From Delphinapterus leucas (taxonomy: Eukaryota > Chordata > Mammalia > Artiodactyla > Monodontidae), in the NCBI RefSeq assembly GCF_002288925.2, contig NW_022098076.1:77332009-77396008 (forward strand): a stretch of DNA of 64,000 bases. Direction: 5' to 3'. Shown one piece after another: positions 21,316 through 34,800 of the stretch (the first letter of the stretch is position 1; every line of letters begins with the position of its first letter). The position numbers and the translations under genes were made by a program. Under the pieces are notes generated by a model that was not told the origin of the DNA, searched no databases, and worked only from the letters and a program-made list of their open reading frames with translations.

Positions 21316-22474
21316 CTTTCCTCTAGGGGACGAGTACTTCCTCTCCCATGAGGGCTCTCGCTCTCACACGGGCACTCCCCCCAGAGCACAAGCTGCTCAC
21401 GGTGACCACCTCCACCCTGGGGGCACCCAGGCACCACCTCCTCTCCGCCGGCCACCAGGGGCCCCATCCCTGCCTGTGATAGCAGCCCGCATGCCTGCTT
21501 CCCCTCCGCCAGGCGGCAGCCACCCCAGGGCTCCCCTGCCCCTCTGCCAGGCGCCCCCGTATCCGTTTCCCTAGGACTGCGTTCCTTCCCATTCAAGCGC
21601 AGCACCTCTCTGCTCCCTCCAGCACCCCCATGTGGGCTCTTCCTGACCTCCGTTCCATACCCTCTCACCACATCACACCTCCTCTGCTCCCTGGGCTGTC
21701 CACCCAACGCGCCCCCAACCCCCGGCCTGGCAAGGGATTTGGGAAACATTTGGCGAAGCAAAGCGGCCACAGATGTGCAAGTCAGCCAGGGTGCCCTCTG
21801 TCCCAGACACATGAGACACTGAGTTTCGGGGGTGGAGGTGAAATCGGGGAGAGGGCGGCCAGCATCCCAGAGGGGGCAGGGGTATGGTGGGTGTTAAGTT
21901 GGGAGCAAAGCTGCAGGGAAGCCAAGAATCTTGGTGGAGCCACCATTGTCCCCTTGTCTGTCTCGCCTGCCCTTCTCTGCTCTGCCCTCCCCTCCCCTCC
22001 CTCATTCAAACAAGTGGCTCTCCCAAGGAGTTTCTGGAAGCCGCCGTGAGTGGGGTAGTGGGGCCAGGTGGTGGCTGGGTGGCTGCAGTCAGGAGTCAGG
22101 GAGGCCAGGAGGTCGGGGATGGAGTCGGCTGACCCTTCCTGGGGTGCGGTCCAGAAAAGTGGCAGAATGAGCAAAGGACTCCGGGTGCAACCCTCCTCCC
22201 CGGGTGGCCTGGGAGTGGGGCCATGCGGGGACCCCACGAATGGCTAGGGTGTAGCAAGAGTTTGGGGCTATCCCGACGAGGTCTCAGGCAGCAGGGACGG
22301 GCGATCCCTGTCCCGGGCTGGGGGCTGCCCCCTCCCCTGGCCTGGCTCCTGCCGCCCGTGCCGCCGGTGAAACGCTGTTGACATGTCCTGAATTATTAAG
22401 CACGGGGTGGGCTCCGGAGCACGTGCTGAGCAGAGCGGCTGGGGCTGCGCGGCGTGGCGGAGCAGCGCTCGCTC

Positions 22475-22504
22475 CCTCGCTCCCTCGCTCGCTCGCTCGC
22501 TCGC
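22475..22504. repeat. CTCG tetranucleotide run near the ASIC4 promoter
   Basis: CTCGCTCCCTCGCTCCCTCG then CTCG units, CpG-bearing. Confidence 0.85.
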
Positions 22505-22597
22505 AGGGACACACGCAGGGGCTGACAGCTGTGCCGGTGCTGATAAGGGAAGCCACAAGGAGACGATCGAGGAGAGAGACAAGCGGCAGCAGAGGCG

Positions 22598-22630
22598 TCA
22601 GCGGCAGCGGCAGCGGCAGCGGCAGCGCCA
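22598..22630. repeat. GGCAGC hexanucleotide run
   Basis: About five GGCAGC units inside the inferred ASIC4 5' UTR. Confidence 0.85.
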
Positions 22631-22825
22631 GGGCTGCGGAGTCGCCGGGAGTGGGAGTGACTCCCCCACCTCAGGCCCCCACCCTGTCCCCGTCCTCTTC
22701 CCGTTTGCCCTGAGTTTAGAAGAGCAGCCGCTGCCCCCGCAGCCACTCCGGAGGGCACCGGGGGCTGCTGGCCAGGGAGGGACAGGGGCAGGTAGGCTCC
22801 AACCAGTCCCAGCAGCTGGGCACAG

Positions 22826-25800
22826 ATGCCGATCGAGATTGTGTGCAAAATCAAATTTGCAGGGGAGGATGCGAAACCCAAGGAAAAGGAGGCAGGGGAT
22901 GAGCAGAGCCTCCTGGGGGCCGCGCGGGGGGCAGCAGCCCCCCGGGACCTGGCCACCTTTGCCAGCACCAGCACTCTGCACGGGCTGGGCCGGGCCTGTG
23001 GCCCAGGCCCCCATGGACTGCGCAGAACCCTGTGGGCACTGGCCCTACTCACCTCGCTGGCTGCCTTCCTGTACCAGGCGGCCGGCCTCGCCCGGGGCTA
23101 CCTGACCCGGCCTCACCTGGTGGTAATGGACCCGGCTGCCCCAGCCCCAGTGGCGGGCTTCCCGGCCGTCACCCTCTGCAACATCAACCGTTTCCGGCAT
23201 TCGGCACTCAGCGACGCCGACATCTTCCACCTGGCCAATCTGACCGGGCTGCCCCCCAAAGACCGGGACGGGCACCGTGCCGCTGGCCTGCGCTACCCGG
23301 AGCCCGACATGGTAGACATCCTCAACCGCACTGGCCACCAGCTCGCGGATATGCTCAAGAGCTGCAACTTCAGCGGGCACCACTGCTCCGCCAGCAACTT
23401 CTCCGTGGTGAGTCCTGCCAGCCGGCCCGCCCAGCCTGAGGTGGCCAGAGGCTGGCGGTGGGGGAGGGAGTGGTGCGCAGGGCATCCTCGTCAGGGCTTC
23501 CCCTCCTGCCGCCGCCAGAGGCTGGCCTCGTGTCGCCCCCATGCCCGGTGTTGCCCTCGGGCTCCCCAGCATGGAGCAGTGGACGCTCGTGGGGGCTTAC
23601 CGTGCTGCTGCTGCCACTCTCTTTGGGCTCTGCCGCCGCTGCAGAGCCTAGGTCTGGGGGCCAAGGGTCCTGGAGTGGGCCCGGGGGCCCAGAAGCTGGT
23701 CAGCTTGCAGGGGAGGGATGCACCATGCCACAGCCGGACCAAGTGACCCCCGCTTTTCTCTTGCTCTCCTTTTCTCCTGTGGCCACTGGATTCTTCTCCC
23801 CACCCAACAAGGGCGATGGGGAGAGGGTGTTCTGGGGGCTCCAGCAAAGGGGGGACTCAGGGCTGCCTCTGGGGGAGCTGGCCCGGCAGGCAGCCTGGAC
23901 AGAGCCGATCTTCGCGTACACTGGGTGCCAGTGTCTCTCTCACACACCCCCTTTCACTGACTCACTCACACATCCCTCTTTCACGCTGCCCCTCCAGCTT
24001 CTCCCGCTTTGCAGGCCCTCCCTCTGTTTCCTGGTTCTTGCCCGGCTCTGGCTTTTACACTGAGGGTCACTCATTCACTCTTAGGTGCATGGCTCACCCT
24101 CACTGCTGCCCAGCATACACACACACCCCTACCGCATGGGGACATAGTTTCCTGCACACTCTCTCACACACAGTGTCCCTGTCACTACACTCACGTGCAC
24201 ACCTGCACACCCACGCACCCAGAGAGCTGCTCATCCCCGTGCCCACATCCCAGCTCTCACTAAGCTGCTGAGGACAGGGTCACACCGTGGATGCTGTCCC
24301 CTCTTGTGACACCCCCACCTGCCTCAGCCCCTGCTCCCCGTCTCTCACATATGTGCAAACACACACACACACTCTCACGAGGAGTGGAGTGGAGTGGAGT
24401 GTTGGCTTGGGCTACCCTCCCATGCACACCTCCCACAATCGGGTGTGTGAGGTGTGTGTGGGGTGTGTGTCTTGTATGCTGTCTGTCTGTCTGTCTGTCG
24501 GTGCTCCGTTCACCCATAGTCACAGGCTGTCTATTATTCCTGGTGCTTGAGTTGCTGTCCCCAGTCCACAGTTTACCCCCGGCATTGTGTACGTGTGGTG
24601 TGTGTGGGGTGTGTTTTCACTCTTGTGACCACCGCCCAGCGCATGTGCAAATACATGGCATCGACGTGGTTCCCATCCAGCCCAGCCTCCAGCTCCAGCC
24701 CCAGATGGGGACCTTTTCCTTCTCGTGGCCGGTGCCGCACGCGAGCTCTCATTCACTCACTGCCTCAGTAGCACCAGGAAACAAGCTCCACCCGTGTCCC
24801 TGCCCCCACCATGCCTGCAGCCTCGGGGTCCTCCTGCCATTGGGTGGCGGGAGTTGCGTAGAAATGGAGGAAGGGACGAGAAGGAGGATGTGCTGGGAGA
24901 GGAACCGGGGCGGGGAGGGGATGGCGGGGCCCTGTTGTCCAGCTGCACGCCCCTTCTTCCAGGAAAAATTCAATGCTCTCAAAGCGATTGTCCCTAAGGA
25001 GCAGTGTGTGAATGTGGCCTTTCGGGTCCGTGGGGCTCCTCTGTGAGACATCGTCACTCCTGAGTTTTGGGGGTGGGGACAGAGCCCGTGTCAGCAGGTG
25101 CTGTTGGGGCAGAAATCAATGGGGCCTTTGTGTCCCTGAGTGGGAGTTTGTGTCCCAGGCCCTGGTGAGGGGTGGAAGGGCAAGAGGAAGAGTAATGAAG
25201 CCTCGGGGGGAGGGGAGGGAAGGGGAGGAAGAGATAGAGGGGCAAGGAAGCAAGGTGAGGGAGGCTGGGGGTAGCTGCCTGGCCTCCAGGAAAGGAGGAG
25301 GTGCCTGGAGGATATGGGAACAGGGAGCCCCCTGATTAAAGCTGGCGAGTCCCTGTGAATCTGGGGATGGCCAGGCAGAGGTGAGGGTGGACATCCCACA
25401 GGCCCTTTCGTACCCTGAGGATGGAGAGGAAAGGACAGAAGTTTGTGGGTCTCTGCTCTGGGGCTGCAGCAGGACAATGAGGGGCAGAGAAGCAAAGCAA
25501 GCACGGGGGGGTCAGGGATTCCCCTTGGACCCACCTGTCCCCTGGGGAATTCCTGTCCCCCCCACTCAGCCTAGTCCCCATACCCTTCTGCCCAAACCCC
25601 ACCCCCCATGTGCTGAGTGTAACTCTCCCTTGGACCTGGCATTCTAAGGCTGAGTCTGCTGCCAGTTTACAAGGGTCTGGGATTATGGTTGGGATGGGAT
25701 GATCCACGGTAACGGGGAAGATGGGGGTGTATTGTGTGGGCAAGACTGGAGAAGGGGTATGGAGGCAAAGACATCAGGGGTCTCTGATGAGGACATGAGG

Positions 25801-28800
25801 TCCACAGTAGACTCCGTGGTGAGAATATGGAGCCCATGATGGGGATTTGGGATCGATGGAGGGGTGATGGGTGCAGGAATCAGTGGTGGGAACCTGCCAG
25901 GGCACGTGTGCTGAGATGGTCAGAGACAACGACGCGCTTTGGGGAAGGTATGTGTTTTCTGTTGCTTTCCCCATTTCCTCCTTCCCACTCCCCACTCTGC
26001 TGTGACCTTTCTTCCGGAATCCAAGTTAATAAATGTCACATTTTCCAGCCTATTTTTACTCCGGGTAAAATGCCCTCCCCCAGTCCCCTCAGCTGCCGCT
26101 CTTGCTTCTGTTACCACTGCAGTCGCTCTCACCCCCATGCTCCCTAATATCCCCTCACTGATTCCCAATCAGTCACTCAATCAACACGGAGTTCTGAGCA
26201 CCTACTATGTGCCAGGCTCGCTGCCAGGTGCTGTGGTGGAGAACAAAGAAGGGGAGCCCTGGTCCCCAGTCCCTGTCCTCAAGCAGCCTCCAGTCTTGTG
26301 GTGGAGCTGGGATGGGGACACTTAAAATGCTTTACCAATGGAAGAGTTAACCAGCCATGCAAGCAGTGTCAGGAGGTGCTGGGATTAATTGCCAAATGAG
26401 GTTACATGGATAGTAAGAGCCTGGGTTCAGAGAGAGGGGCCATTCTGGGCTGAAGAGGGCTGGGAAGGCTTAACGGATGCAGCAGCCTGGGCGAGGTTTG
26501 GAGAGGAGGGGAGGGGAGAGAGGCGAGAGAGAGGAGTGATGCTTCCACCTCTCCACCCATATGCCCCTCCACCCAGCTCACCCCATCTCTTCTCTTTGCT
26601 GCCCCCCTCCTCACCCAGTCTCATACCAACCCACTCCCACCTCCACCACCACTTATATGTTCTCTCTTCCCCCTCAATTCCTACCGCCGTCCGCTCCCCC
26701 AGGCCAGCGTGCCAAGCCCCATCTATACTTTCCCCCCTGCGGCTGCTCTCAGCCTGCCCACTTACTAGAAGGCAGAAATCACTCTTTCTTCCTAGGCTTC
26801 GTTTCTTCAGCTGTAAAATGTGGCTCTAAATTCCAGCGTCTCCTCTCAGCTGGGGACTGTACGGTGGAGTGGTCAAGTGTGTGGGTTCTGGAGCCAGACG
26901 GTCTGGACTCAAACCTTGGCTGGGTGGCCTTGGAGAAGTTAGCTTCTGTGAGCCTCAGTTTCTGTATTCGTGATATAGAATATTAGAACCTAAAAAAATT
27001 CCGGTGGTTGTGAGGATTAAAAGAGGTGGCTGTAAAGGGCGTAGCACACTGCCTGGCACACACATCACGTGCACTCAGAGTGTCAGCTGTTAGAAATGCC
27101 ACCACCCCAACTCCCGGCTCTCTTTAACCTGACTGTTCCCAGCACCACCTGCTGTTTTCCAACCTACGTGCTGGCATCTTCGCTAGTCTCCATCACCTAG
27201 CCTTCCTCCTCTCTTGACCCTCAAGCCTCCGCCCCCCACCCTATTATAGCATCCCCATGCTTCCCAACCCTCCCCAGTACTCAGGCATGCGTGTGCATGT
27301 GTAGCAGTGCATACACTTGAGAACCGTGCTGTCCCACAGAACACTCTGTGATGACGGAAATGTCCTGCATCTGCGCTGTCCAACGTGGTCATCACTAGCC
27401 ACACAGGCCAGTGAGCACCTGCAGTGGGATTAGTGCGACAGAGAGCATGAAGCTTCCATTCAAACAGCGGAGTGTGGCCAGTGGCTGCCGTATCGGACAG
27501 TGCTGCTCTAGGTGGTCCTGGGGGCGTGGTTCAGGCTGCCAGGTTGGGCAGGGCTAGGCTTTCCAACGGGCATCAAAGGATAGAAAGTGATGGTGGTGGG
27601 CTGTGATCAGAAGCCCGGCCATCTACTCTCCGGGCTGAGGTCCCCGGTTGAGCTGAGGATGGGGCCTGTGTCTGGGGACATCGAGGTGTCTGGAAACACC
27701 ACCGAACAGATACACCTTTCTTCCCAGGTGCAGGACGTGACCTTGGTCTTTTCCATTCTATTGTCTGGAAAATTGAGGCATGGGGAAGGTAAAGAATCCA
27801 TGAGGAGGCAGGGGGAGGGCCAGCCCCTCTCTGTGGGGTCCTCTGGGGTCCAGGCAGCCCCTGGAGGTGCAGGTGACCAGAGACCTGTGGGCACTTCCCT
27901 GTTTCTATCCCCTCTCAGGGCTGTCAGCCTTCCCTCCCCGCCTCCCAACCCTCCTTCCCCACACGCTGGTGACTGCCTTGACTATTAATCCCTCGCCCTG
28001 TTCTCTTCCTCTCTGCTAATCAGGCACAATTAGACAAGGCCTCTTCCAGCTGGGCAGTCCTCCTCCCTGCCCCTTTCCCTCCTCTCCCAGCCCCACCCCA
28101 GCTCAGTCGGGACGGCTCTGAGGCAGAGGGAGCTGCGTGCCAGCCCTCCATCACTCTCTGGCTCCCCCAGCCCACAATTCCAGGGTCCTCCGCCATCCCC
28201 GGCCTTCTATGCAAGCTTCCTCCTGAGCCCGCCCCTTCCCTGGTGTGGTCAGGCCGGTACTGACAGTCTCTGCACCCACTCCTTGATTGTGGGAGGGGCT
28301 ACTCCACAGACATCCCAACTCCAGGCCTCCGCCACTGGCGCCGAGGGCCTGAGGGCTGCCCCTTGCCCCCGTGACTCAGGAAGGGAGAGGATTCCCACTG
28401 CGGCCTCTCATCTACCGGATGAGCTTACCTCGGACCCTCACTCCCAGCCCAGCCCTCCCTGCCCTCCGGCCCCACCTTCTCCTGAGGCGTGAACCTTGAG
28501 AACATTTAGTTTAACATCTAGTTCAGGGGTGGTCCTGCCTTCGGGAGCCAGGCAGATCAGGTCGAAGAAGGCACACAGTAGGGAAGGGTGGGGTATGAGG
28601 GGAAGTGAAGGTCACTTACCCTTGAAGGGAGCAGCTGTTTCTCAGCCCCAGCTAACTGTTGCCCTGTGGTCAGGGATGCCCGGTGTTAGGGGGTCTTCCA
28701 ATTTGTCCAGAGAAGCCCCGAGTCTTGATTATTTTAATTAAAAATTTCCTGAGTAAAAAAAACATTCAGAGGGCTAGCTACAACTCCGACTGCAGGACCC

Positions 28801-31800
28801 AGCGTGCCTGCCCTCCCCACCGCCTGCCCCACTGCCGGCTGCTGCCCCTCAGGCCCTCCCGGAGGGGGCGCTCTCAGCCTGGCCGCCTCCCATTGGCCGG
28901 TGGAGTTGCTGGAGGGGATTTGAGCCCAGCAACCAGCGGCAGGGACTGTGACTGTTACCCGGGGCTGGCCTGCAAGGGCAACGGGGAATGCCAGGAGGGA
29001 CGTGCCCCACCTGGCCCTGCTCTGCAGCCCCGTGGCCTCTTCGTTAATCAGGCATCAGCCCCGAGCTGGGCTCATTATCACCTCCGCTCCTCGTGGCGCT
29101 GCCGGAAGATGCTGATTAGCATTTGAAGAAATGGCCCCCGCGTTTCCCGCTTGTCCTCCCTCTTTCTACCCGTGCTCCTTCCTGGACCCCCACCCCGGCC
29201 CTTCTGCTTCTCGGGAGGAATCTGCTCCCTCTCGCGGCTGGTGGCAGGCCTGTCTCTGCCAAGCCCAGGCCAGGGACAGAAAGGACCAGGACCAGGGGGC
29301 AGGGAGGCAGGGGCGCCCCAAGGAGTACTAGGAGTGCAGGGTTTCGGGACTACTCTGGCTGAGGTCACTGGGTGGAGGAGGGGGAGTGAATGCGGGGTGG
29401 AGACTCAGGGTGGTGGGGAGAGGTGGGCAGCCTCCCTGGAGGAGGGGATGAGAGGGCAGCCTCGGGCTGAGTGTAACCAGTGTTTCCCTGTCCTTCTCCT
29501 GGCAATGCCACCTCCTTGGAGCAGCTGGGCAGAGGGGGTGGGGACAGCCAGAACCGTGCACAGGAGGCCTGAGGGTTTTGGGTTTTTTTGTAAATCCTGG
29601 TGGAGGCTTAGGGTCTTGGAGCCATCCCACATGAATGGCGGGTGGGAAGGCAGGAGGAGGACAGAGACCCCGTGGGTGGAGATAAGAGGCTTCAGAGTGC
29701 TGTGTGTTTTCCAGAAGAGGGAGGGGGTATCTGCAATTCTTCCCCGGCTCTCAGGCCCCGAGGCCGGGGTTGGCAGCGCTGAAAATCCAACCTCCCCCCC
29801 GCAAATGTTCACCATGCCCTTGGGACACCCATTTTCAGTCAGAGGGGGAACAGTTCCAGAAAGACAGGCATAGGCAGCAGCAAGAGAGTTCAGACAGGAG
29901 CCACGGGATGATTAAGGGGAAATGGACGATTGATTTAGGAGGAAAGATTAAAGGAGCTAAATCCGTGGCGCTTGGCTCAGCGGTGACTAAGCGTGGACAG
30001 GATAATAGCTTTACAAATGTGTGAAAGGTGTAAATACCAAAGGGGGGGAGGGGAGGCGGCTCGGCGGGCCAGGAGAGCGGGGCTGGGGGCTGAGGAGGCC
30101 CCCGGAAGGGCTGGGGGCCCTTGGGCGACTGCTCGGTAGGGCTGGCTCCTCTCCAGTAGGGGTTCAGGGGGAGCAAACGGGGTGTCGGGGAGCCCCGGGT
30201 TCCAAGCTGGGGTTCCATTTCGGGGCCGCAGCTTCGCCGGCCTGTGCTGACCTCCACGTCCCACTCCCGCCCCGCTGAGGATCTGAGGCCGCGGGTTCAA
30301 ATCCCATCCGAGTGCCTCTGCGCCTCTCGGCACCGGGCCTTTCCCTATGCATCCATCCGCTGGGGCCCGGGCCGCCGCCCCGCCGTGCCGGCTCGCGCGC
30401 CTCGCTCCTCCCCGGCCGCGGAGCGCGGTGGGAGGCGGTGTCTTCCTCCGCGGTGGAAGCCTTTGGCGCGGCTGTGTGCGGAGGTCACTTTGCCGAGGAG
30501 CCGGGAGCCGGAGGAATGCAAATGAGGCAAACCCCGGGAGGAGACCGGAGGGAGGGCGTCCGGGCGCCGCGATGGATGCCTGCCCCGCGGGAGGGAGGAG
30601 GGGGGCGGCGAGGAGCACGAGGCGGTGGGTGCGGCCTTCTGGGTGCGGCTGGGCCCAGCCTGGAGGCTCGGGCCACTCACCCACCTCCTCCATCTCCTCC
30701 ACCTCCTGGGTCTCGGTTCCTGAACTCCCTCCTGGACACGGATGCGATCCACTGTGTAGGCAAGCTCTTAACGAATAACTTTGCATCGAGGGCTGGAACG
30801 TCAGGGAAGGACTTCGTTACAAATTCAAAATATTCCCGTCTGCAAAACTGACTTTCTAGGGTTTAAGGCCTATGCGGTCGCTACCTGGGAACAGGTTTGG
30901 CTGTTTACCTGCGTCCTGGAGGCCCCGCTCTCTCCTCTCCAGTGGAGACGCGGCGCTCCCTGAGATCACCGTGTTCTTCCACGGCCCCAAGGGCTCCGGG
31001 CTCCCATTTCCAGCTCGGCCTCAGCCTGGAGTCATACGGCCTCGACTGTCTCCTACTTCTCCACTACTGCCCACGCATTTACCTTTGCTCAAACGTCGTG
31101 CCCATTTCCTCCTAGACTCACAAGCACTTCTACCTTGGAGAAGAAGTCGCCTTGAAGAGCACCTGGGTGGCTGGGGGCTGGGGGGATGCTGCGTTGACCC
31201 TGTGGGGGAGGGCAGGTGCACTAGGGCCGGGGTGGGGTGGGGTGGGGGGGTATTCTCCATGTGTCTGACTGTGGTGTGATCGGATGCCCTTCCTGGGTGG
31301 ATGAGTGTGCTTGCTCTGGGAAGCTTTATACTCTCCAACCCAAGTCGAATTCCCGTTCCGCTCTCAGGGGACTTGGATTGGTCTCCCTGTCATACCACCT
31401 ATCCCAGCAAGCAGTGATTTGCCTATCCCTGGGATTGTTGGTTTTGTGTGCTTTGTTCACCACTGCTGTATACCTGGCTCCCAGCCTAGGTGCTCAATAA
31501 ACACTTTTGGAACGAATGCATGCCTTTGGGGCCAGACAGCCAACTCCCTCAGGGCAGAGACCAATGATTTTGTTCTCCGAATCATCCCCAGCAGCGAGCA
31601 TAGTGCCCGGCACACTGTACAGGCTCAAGGAGCAGCGCTGGACAAGTAAGTGTGACGTGAACACCCACCGTTTCTTTTTTTTTTTAAATAAATTGATTCA
31701 TTTATTTATTTATTTTTGGCTGCGTTGGGTCTTCGTTGCTGCGCGTGGGCTTTCTCTAGTTGCGGCGAGCGGGGGCTACTCTTTGTTGCGGTGTGCGGGC

Positions 31801-34800
31801 CTCTCAATGCAGTGGCTTCTCTTGTTGTGGAGCATGGGCTCTAGGCGCGCGGGCTTCAGTAGTTGTGGCGCGCAGGCTCAGTAGTTGTGGTGCACGGGCT
31901 TAGTTGCTCCGCGGCATGTGGGATCTTCCTGGACCAGAGCTCAAACCCGTGTCCCCCGCACTGGCAGGTGGATTCCCAACCACTGCGCCACCAGGGAAGT
32001 CCCCACCCACCATTTCTTAAGCACCTCCTATTCACTGGGGCTGTGCCGGGTATGTTTCAGCACGCAGTGGCTGTGAGCACAGAGTCCACTGCCAGATCAC
32101 CTGGTCCCCTCCTCTGCCACGTCATGTGACTCTGGCCAGCTCCTTACCCTCTCTGGACTTCCACTGTCTTGTCTGTAAAATGGAGATGTTTAGAAACCTC
32201 CAGTAGAGGGTTTTTGTGAGAATCAAGGAGTTAATTGATATAAAAGGCTTAGGACTGTGCTTGACACAGAGTAAGCACTGAATAAATGTTAACTGTGGCT
32301 ATTATCTGTGTACATTATTTCTTTCCTCATAACACCTCTGACATGCCTATTATTATTCCTATTTTACAGATGAAAAGTGGCGGGTCAGAGAGGTTAAATG
32401 ACTGAACCCGAATCCCACAGACAGTAAGGGCAGGGCTGCAGGCCTGTACCCTCCTCTGATAGGAGAGCCAGATCTCAGACCCTGGGGGGTTTGCTCTGAC
32501 AGAATTCCATCCTCTCCCACAATTGCTGAGAGGGCCTTTACCAAGGTGCATGATGCCGTGTGAGAATGGGCCCAGTGGGGAGCCAAGATCAAATGGCCGC
32601 ACCATCTTGGCAAGAAGATTCCCTAAATGGGCTCCCCTGCTCTCTTGAGAACCTTGCGCGCATCCCTCTGGACTTATCTCTGATCCTCACTACTAACCTT
32701 AGGAGGAGGAATTACCATTCCCCCTTTTACTGATAAGTAAACTGAGGCTCAGAGAGGTTAAATCGCCACCCAAGGTTGTTTGTTCAAGGCTGGTGTCAGA
32801 GCCAGGATTTGAACCCTATTCTGTCAGCTCCAAAATGTGTACCCGTTTTTCCACGTTATGAAGCTTAGGTGGCTCCTTTTCCAGCACCATATTCAATGGT
32901 CGATCTCTGCCCCAGTTTGGGCCTTACTGGTCTCCACAACACTCTTATTACTAATATTGAGGCCTCATGTATATGATGTTACCTTGCAAATGCCTTTCAC
33001 CTACTTCATTTCTTTTGAGACTTATAACCAACCTGTGAAATAAGTCGAGCAGGAATTTCTATCCCCACTTGACGGATGAGGAAACTGAGGACCAAAGAAG
33101 TAAAAAAATCACTTTACTAACCAAGGTTACACAGCTGTCACTGGTGGAGCCAGAGCTGGGATCAGGGTCTACTGACCCCCAGGGGGGTGATGGAGGTTAG
33201 TGGAGAATGCTGGGGCCCAGTGGGGGGCGGGGGACTGGACTCAGGTTCTGAACGTGCCCTCTTTTTTCTGTATGTCCTTGGATATGTCCCTTGCCATCTC
33301 TAGGCTTCCAATTTGGCCTTTGTACAGTGAGGGTTTGGACTGAGTTACCTCCCAGGTCTGACCAGCGCAGACACCTTAGGCATTCTGAGTTGGTACTATC
33401 TTCCCTGGCGAGGACAGAGGAGAAGGCTTTGAACCTGGATGCTTGGGCCACCTGAGTGAAGCTGGGGCCCCAGGGCCATCTGAATTGGGATGCTAGCCAC
33501 AGCCCAGGGCAGATGAAGGTGTGCGCACTTCCACTGGCCCACTCTGGACCCCAGGGCACTGCAGGATTAAGGGGAGTTCGTTCCAGGGGCCTAAGTGAGA
33601 GGCATGGGGCCGGACCACATCAGGAGAGGGCTGATGGAATTTGGAGGGATAAAGCAGCCATGGAAAAGAGGGCTGGGGGGAGGTGCCAAGGCCTTGGCAG
33701 AGGCAGGGTGCCCAGAAGGCGCTGGAGATAAAGCCCAGGCTGCAGATTAGCGCTGGGATTAGCCCAGCCTTGGCTGTTCCTGGCTGCTTCTTATCTCCTG
33801 GCGGCCCGGAGGAGCCCTCTCCCCCACCGCTCTGAGCCCTGGCCCTGCTAATTGCCTGTTAACCCTGTGGGCTCCGTGACTGCAGGGAGGATGAGGGGTT
33901 GGGGAGGGGTGGGTAAGAATGCGAGGAAATGGGAGCTGTGGACAGATGGAACTCAAGGGACTGAGAGAGAAGCCACTGCTCAGAGGAGCAAGCTCTGGAC
34001 GGATCTCTCCGACCCTGATCATTGTCTAGGGCAGACCTGGAGGGGAGGGCAGGGAGAAGGAGGGAAGGGCGCCTGGGGAGGGGTTCCTGGCTTGGGGAGG
34101 TGGCTTTAGGCCCAGGGAAAAGTCAAGAGGAGGAATACAAGAGTCAGTGACTGGACACCTAGACTAGAGAATAGAGAGAAAAGGAAACAGTATAGAGATG
34201 CAGCGGGCAAAAGAACAGAGAGGCTGGGGGGCAGCCAGGCCAATGGGAGAAAGACGAGGCCAGGGCGACAGACAGGCTGACAGAGGGCGAGGGACAGAGA
34301 CACAGGCCAGATGGATAACTGATCAGATGCTGAGGACAGGCCAGGAGGATGGAGAAAGACCTGAGAGAGAGACAGATCAGGCGACCGAGGCTAGGGAGAT
34401 GGACAGACCCAGGGCAGGGTCCAGGCCAACACTAAAGGGGAGGTGGTCCGAGAGGGACAGGCAGAGGGCTGGCAGGAAGGAAGCTGGTCCACGGGTCTGC
34501 CTGCAGCATGGACATAGACCTATCTAGAACCCGTCCAGCCTAGGTCTGGAGGGCTTCAGCCCAGGGCCAGGGGGATGGACCTAGGAGTGAAGGCAGAGAG
34601 CAAGGGAGGGCCGAGAAGAGCGAGAGCCAGACGGAAGAAGGTGGGCTCTGAGATGGGGACAGGGCCCAGAGGCTGAGGCTGGTGGGGGGGGATCTGGAAA
34701 TAGCCCCTTGGCCCATCAGGGCACATCCTAGCCCAGGAGCTGCCCCTTTCCGTGGCTGGACTCTGGACCCTCAACTCCTGTCCACACACCCTCCTCTGGG

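Larger units (their letters stand above)
14911..22300. other. GMPPA-ASIC4 intergenic region
   Basis: Over 7 kb without supported coding exons. Long open frames here are by-products of high GC. The region is unusually poor in interspersed repeats and contains short AT-rich islands with TAAT-type homeodomain words in GC-rich surroundings, listed separately as candidate conserved elements. It probably holds distal regulation for ASIC4, which is inference. Confidence 0.55.
22370..22825 (+). promoter_or_regulatory. ASIC4: ASIC4 promoter-proximal region and 5' UTR
   Basis: CpG-rich stretch ending at the ASIC4 start codon. It contains CACGTG at 22419-22424, a CTCG microsatellite at about 22475-22504 and a GGCAGC hexamer run at about 22600-22628. 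An in-frame TAG at 22793-22795, 33 bases before the ATG, closes the frame upstream, so an N-terminal extension in this exon is excluded. The transcription start is not resolvable. Confidence 0.5.

Noticed and set aside
22596..22632. Coding polyGln/polySer tract from the GGCAGC run
   Set aside because: It lies upstream of the ASIC4 ATG with an in-frame TAG between, so it is non-coding 5' UTR.
22407..23105. 232-residue open frame overlapping ASIC4 exon 1 (+)
   Set aside because: It is out of frame with ASIC4, rich in Arg/Ser/Pro as expected from GC-rich shadow translation, and has no recognisable domain. The ASIC4 frame is clearly the coding one.
29151..29873. 240-residue open frame in ASIC4 intron 1
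   Set aside because: Compositionally biased, with no conserved motif and no flanking exon structure. Treated as chance.
30285..30330. tRNA-like B-box (GCGGGTTCAAATCCCATCCG)
   Set aside because: No matching acceptor stem, A-box or anticodon arm is found in the expected upstream 75-90 bases. On the other strand the words GGGATTTGAACCC fit a GC-rich MIR fragment better than a tRNA gene.
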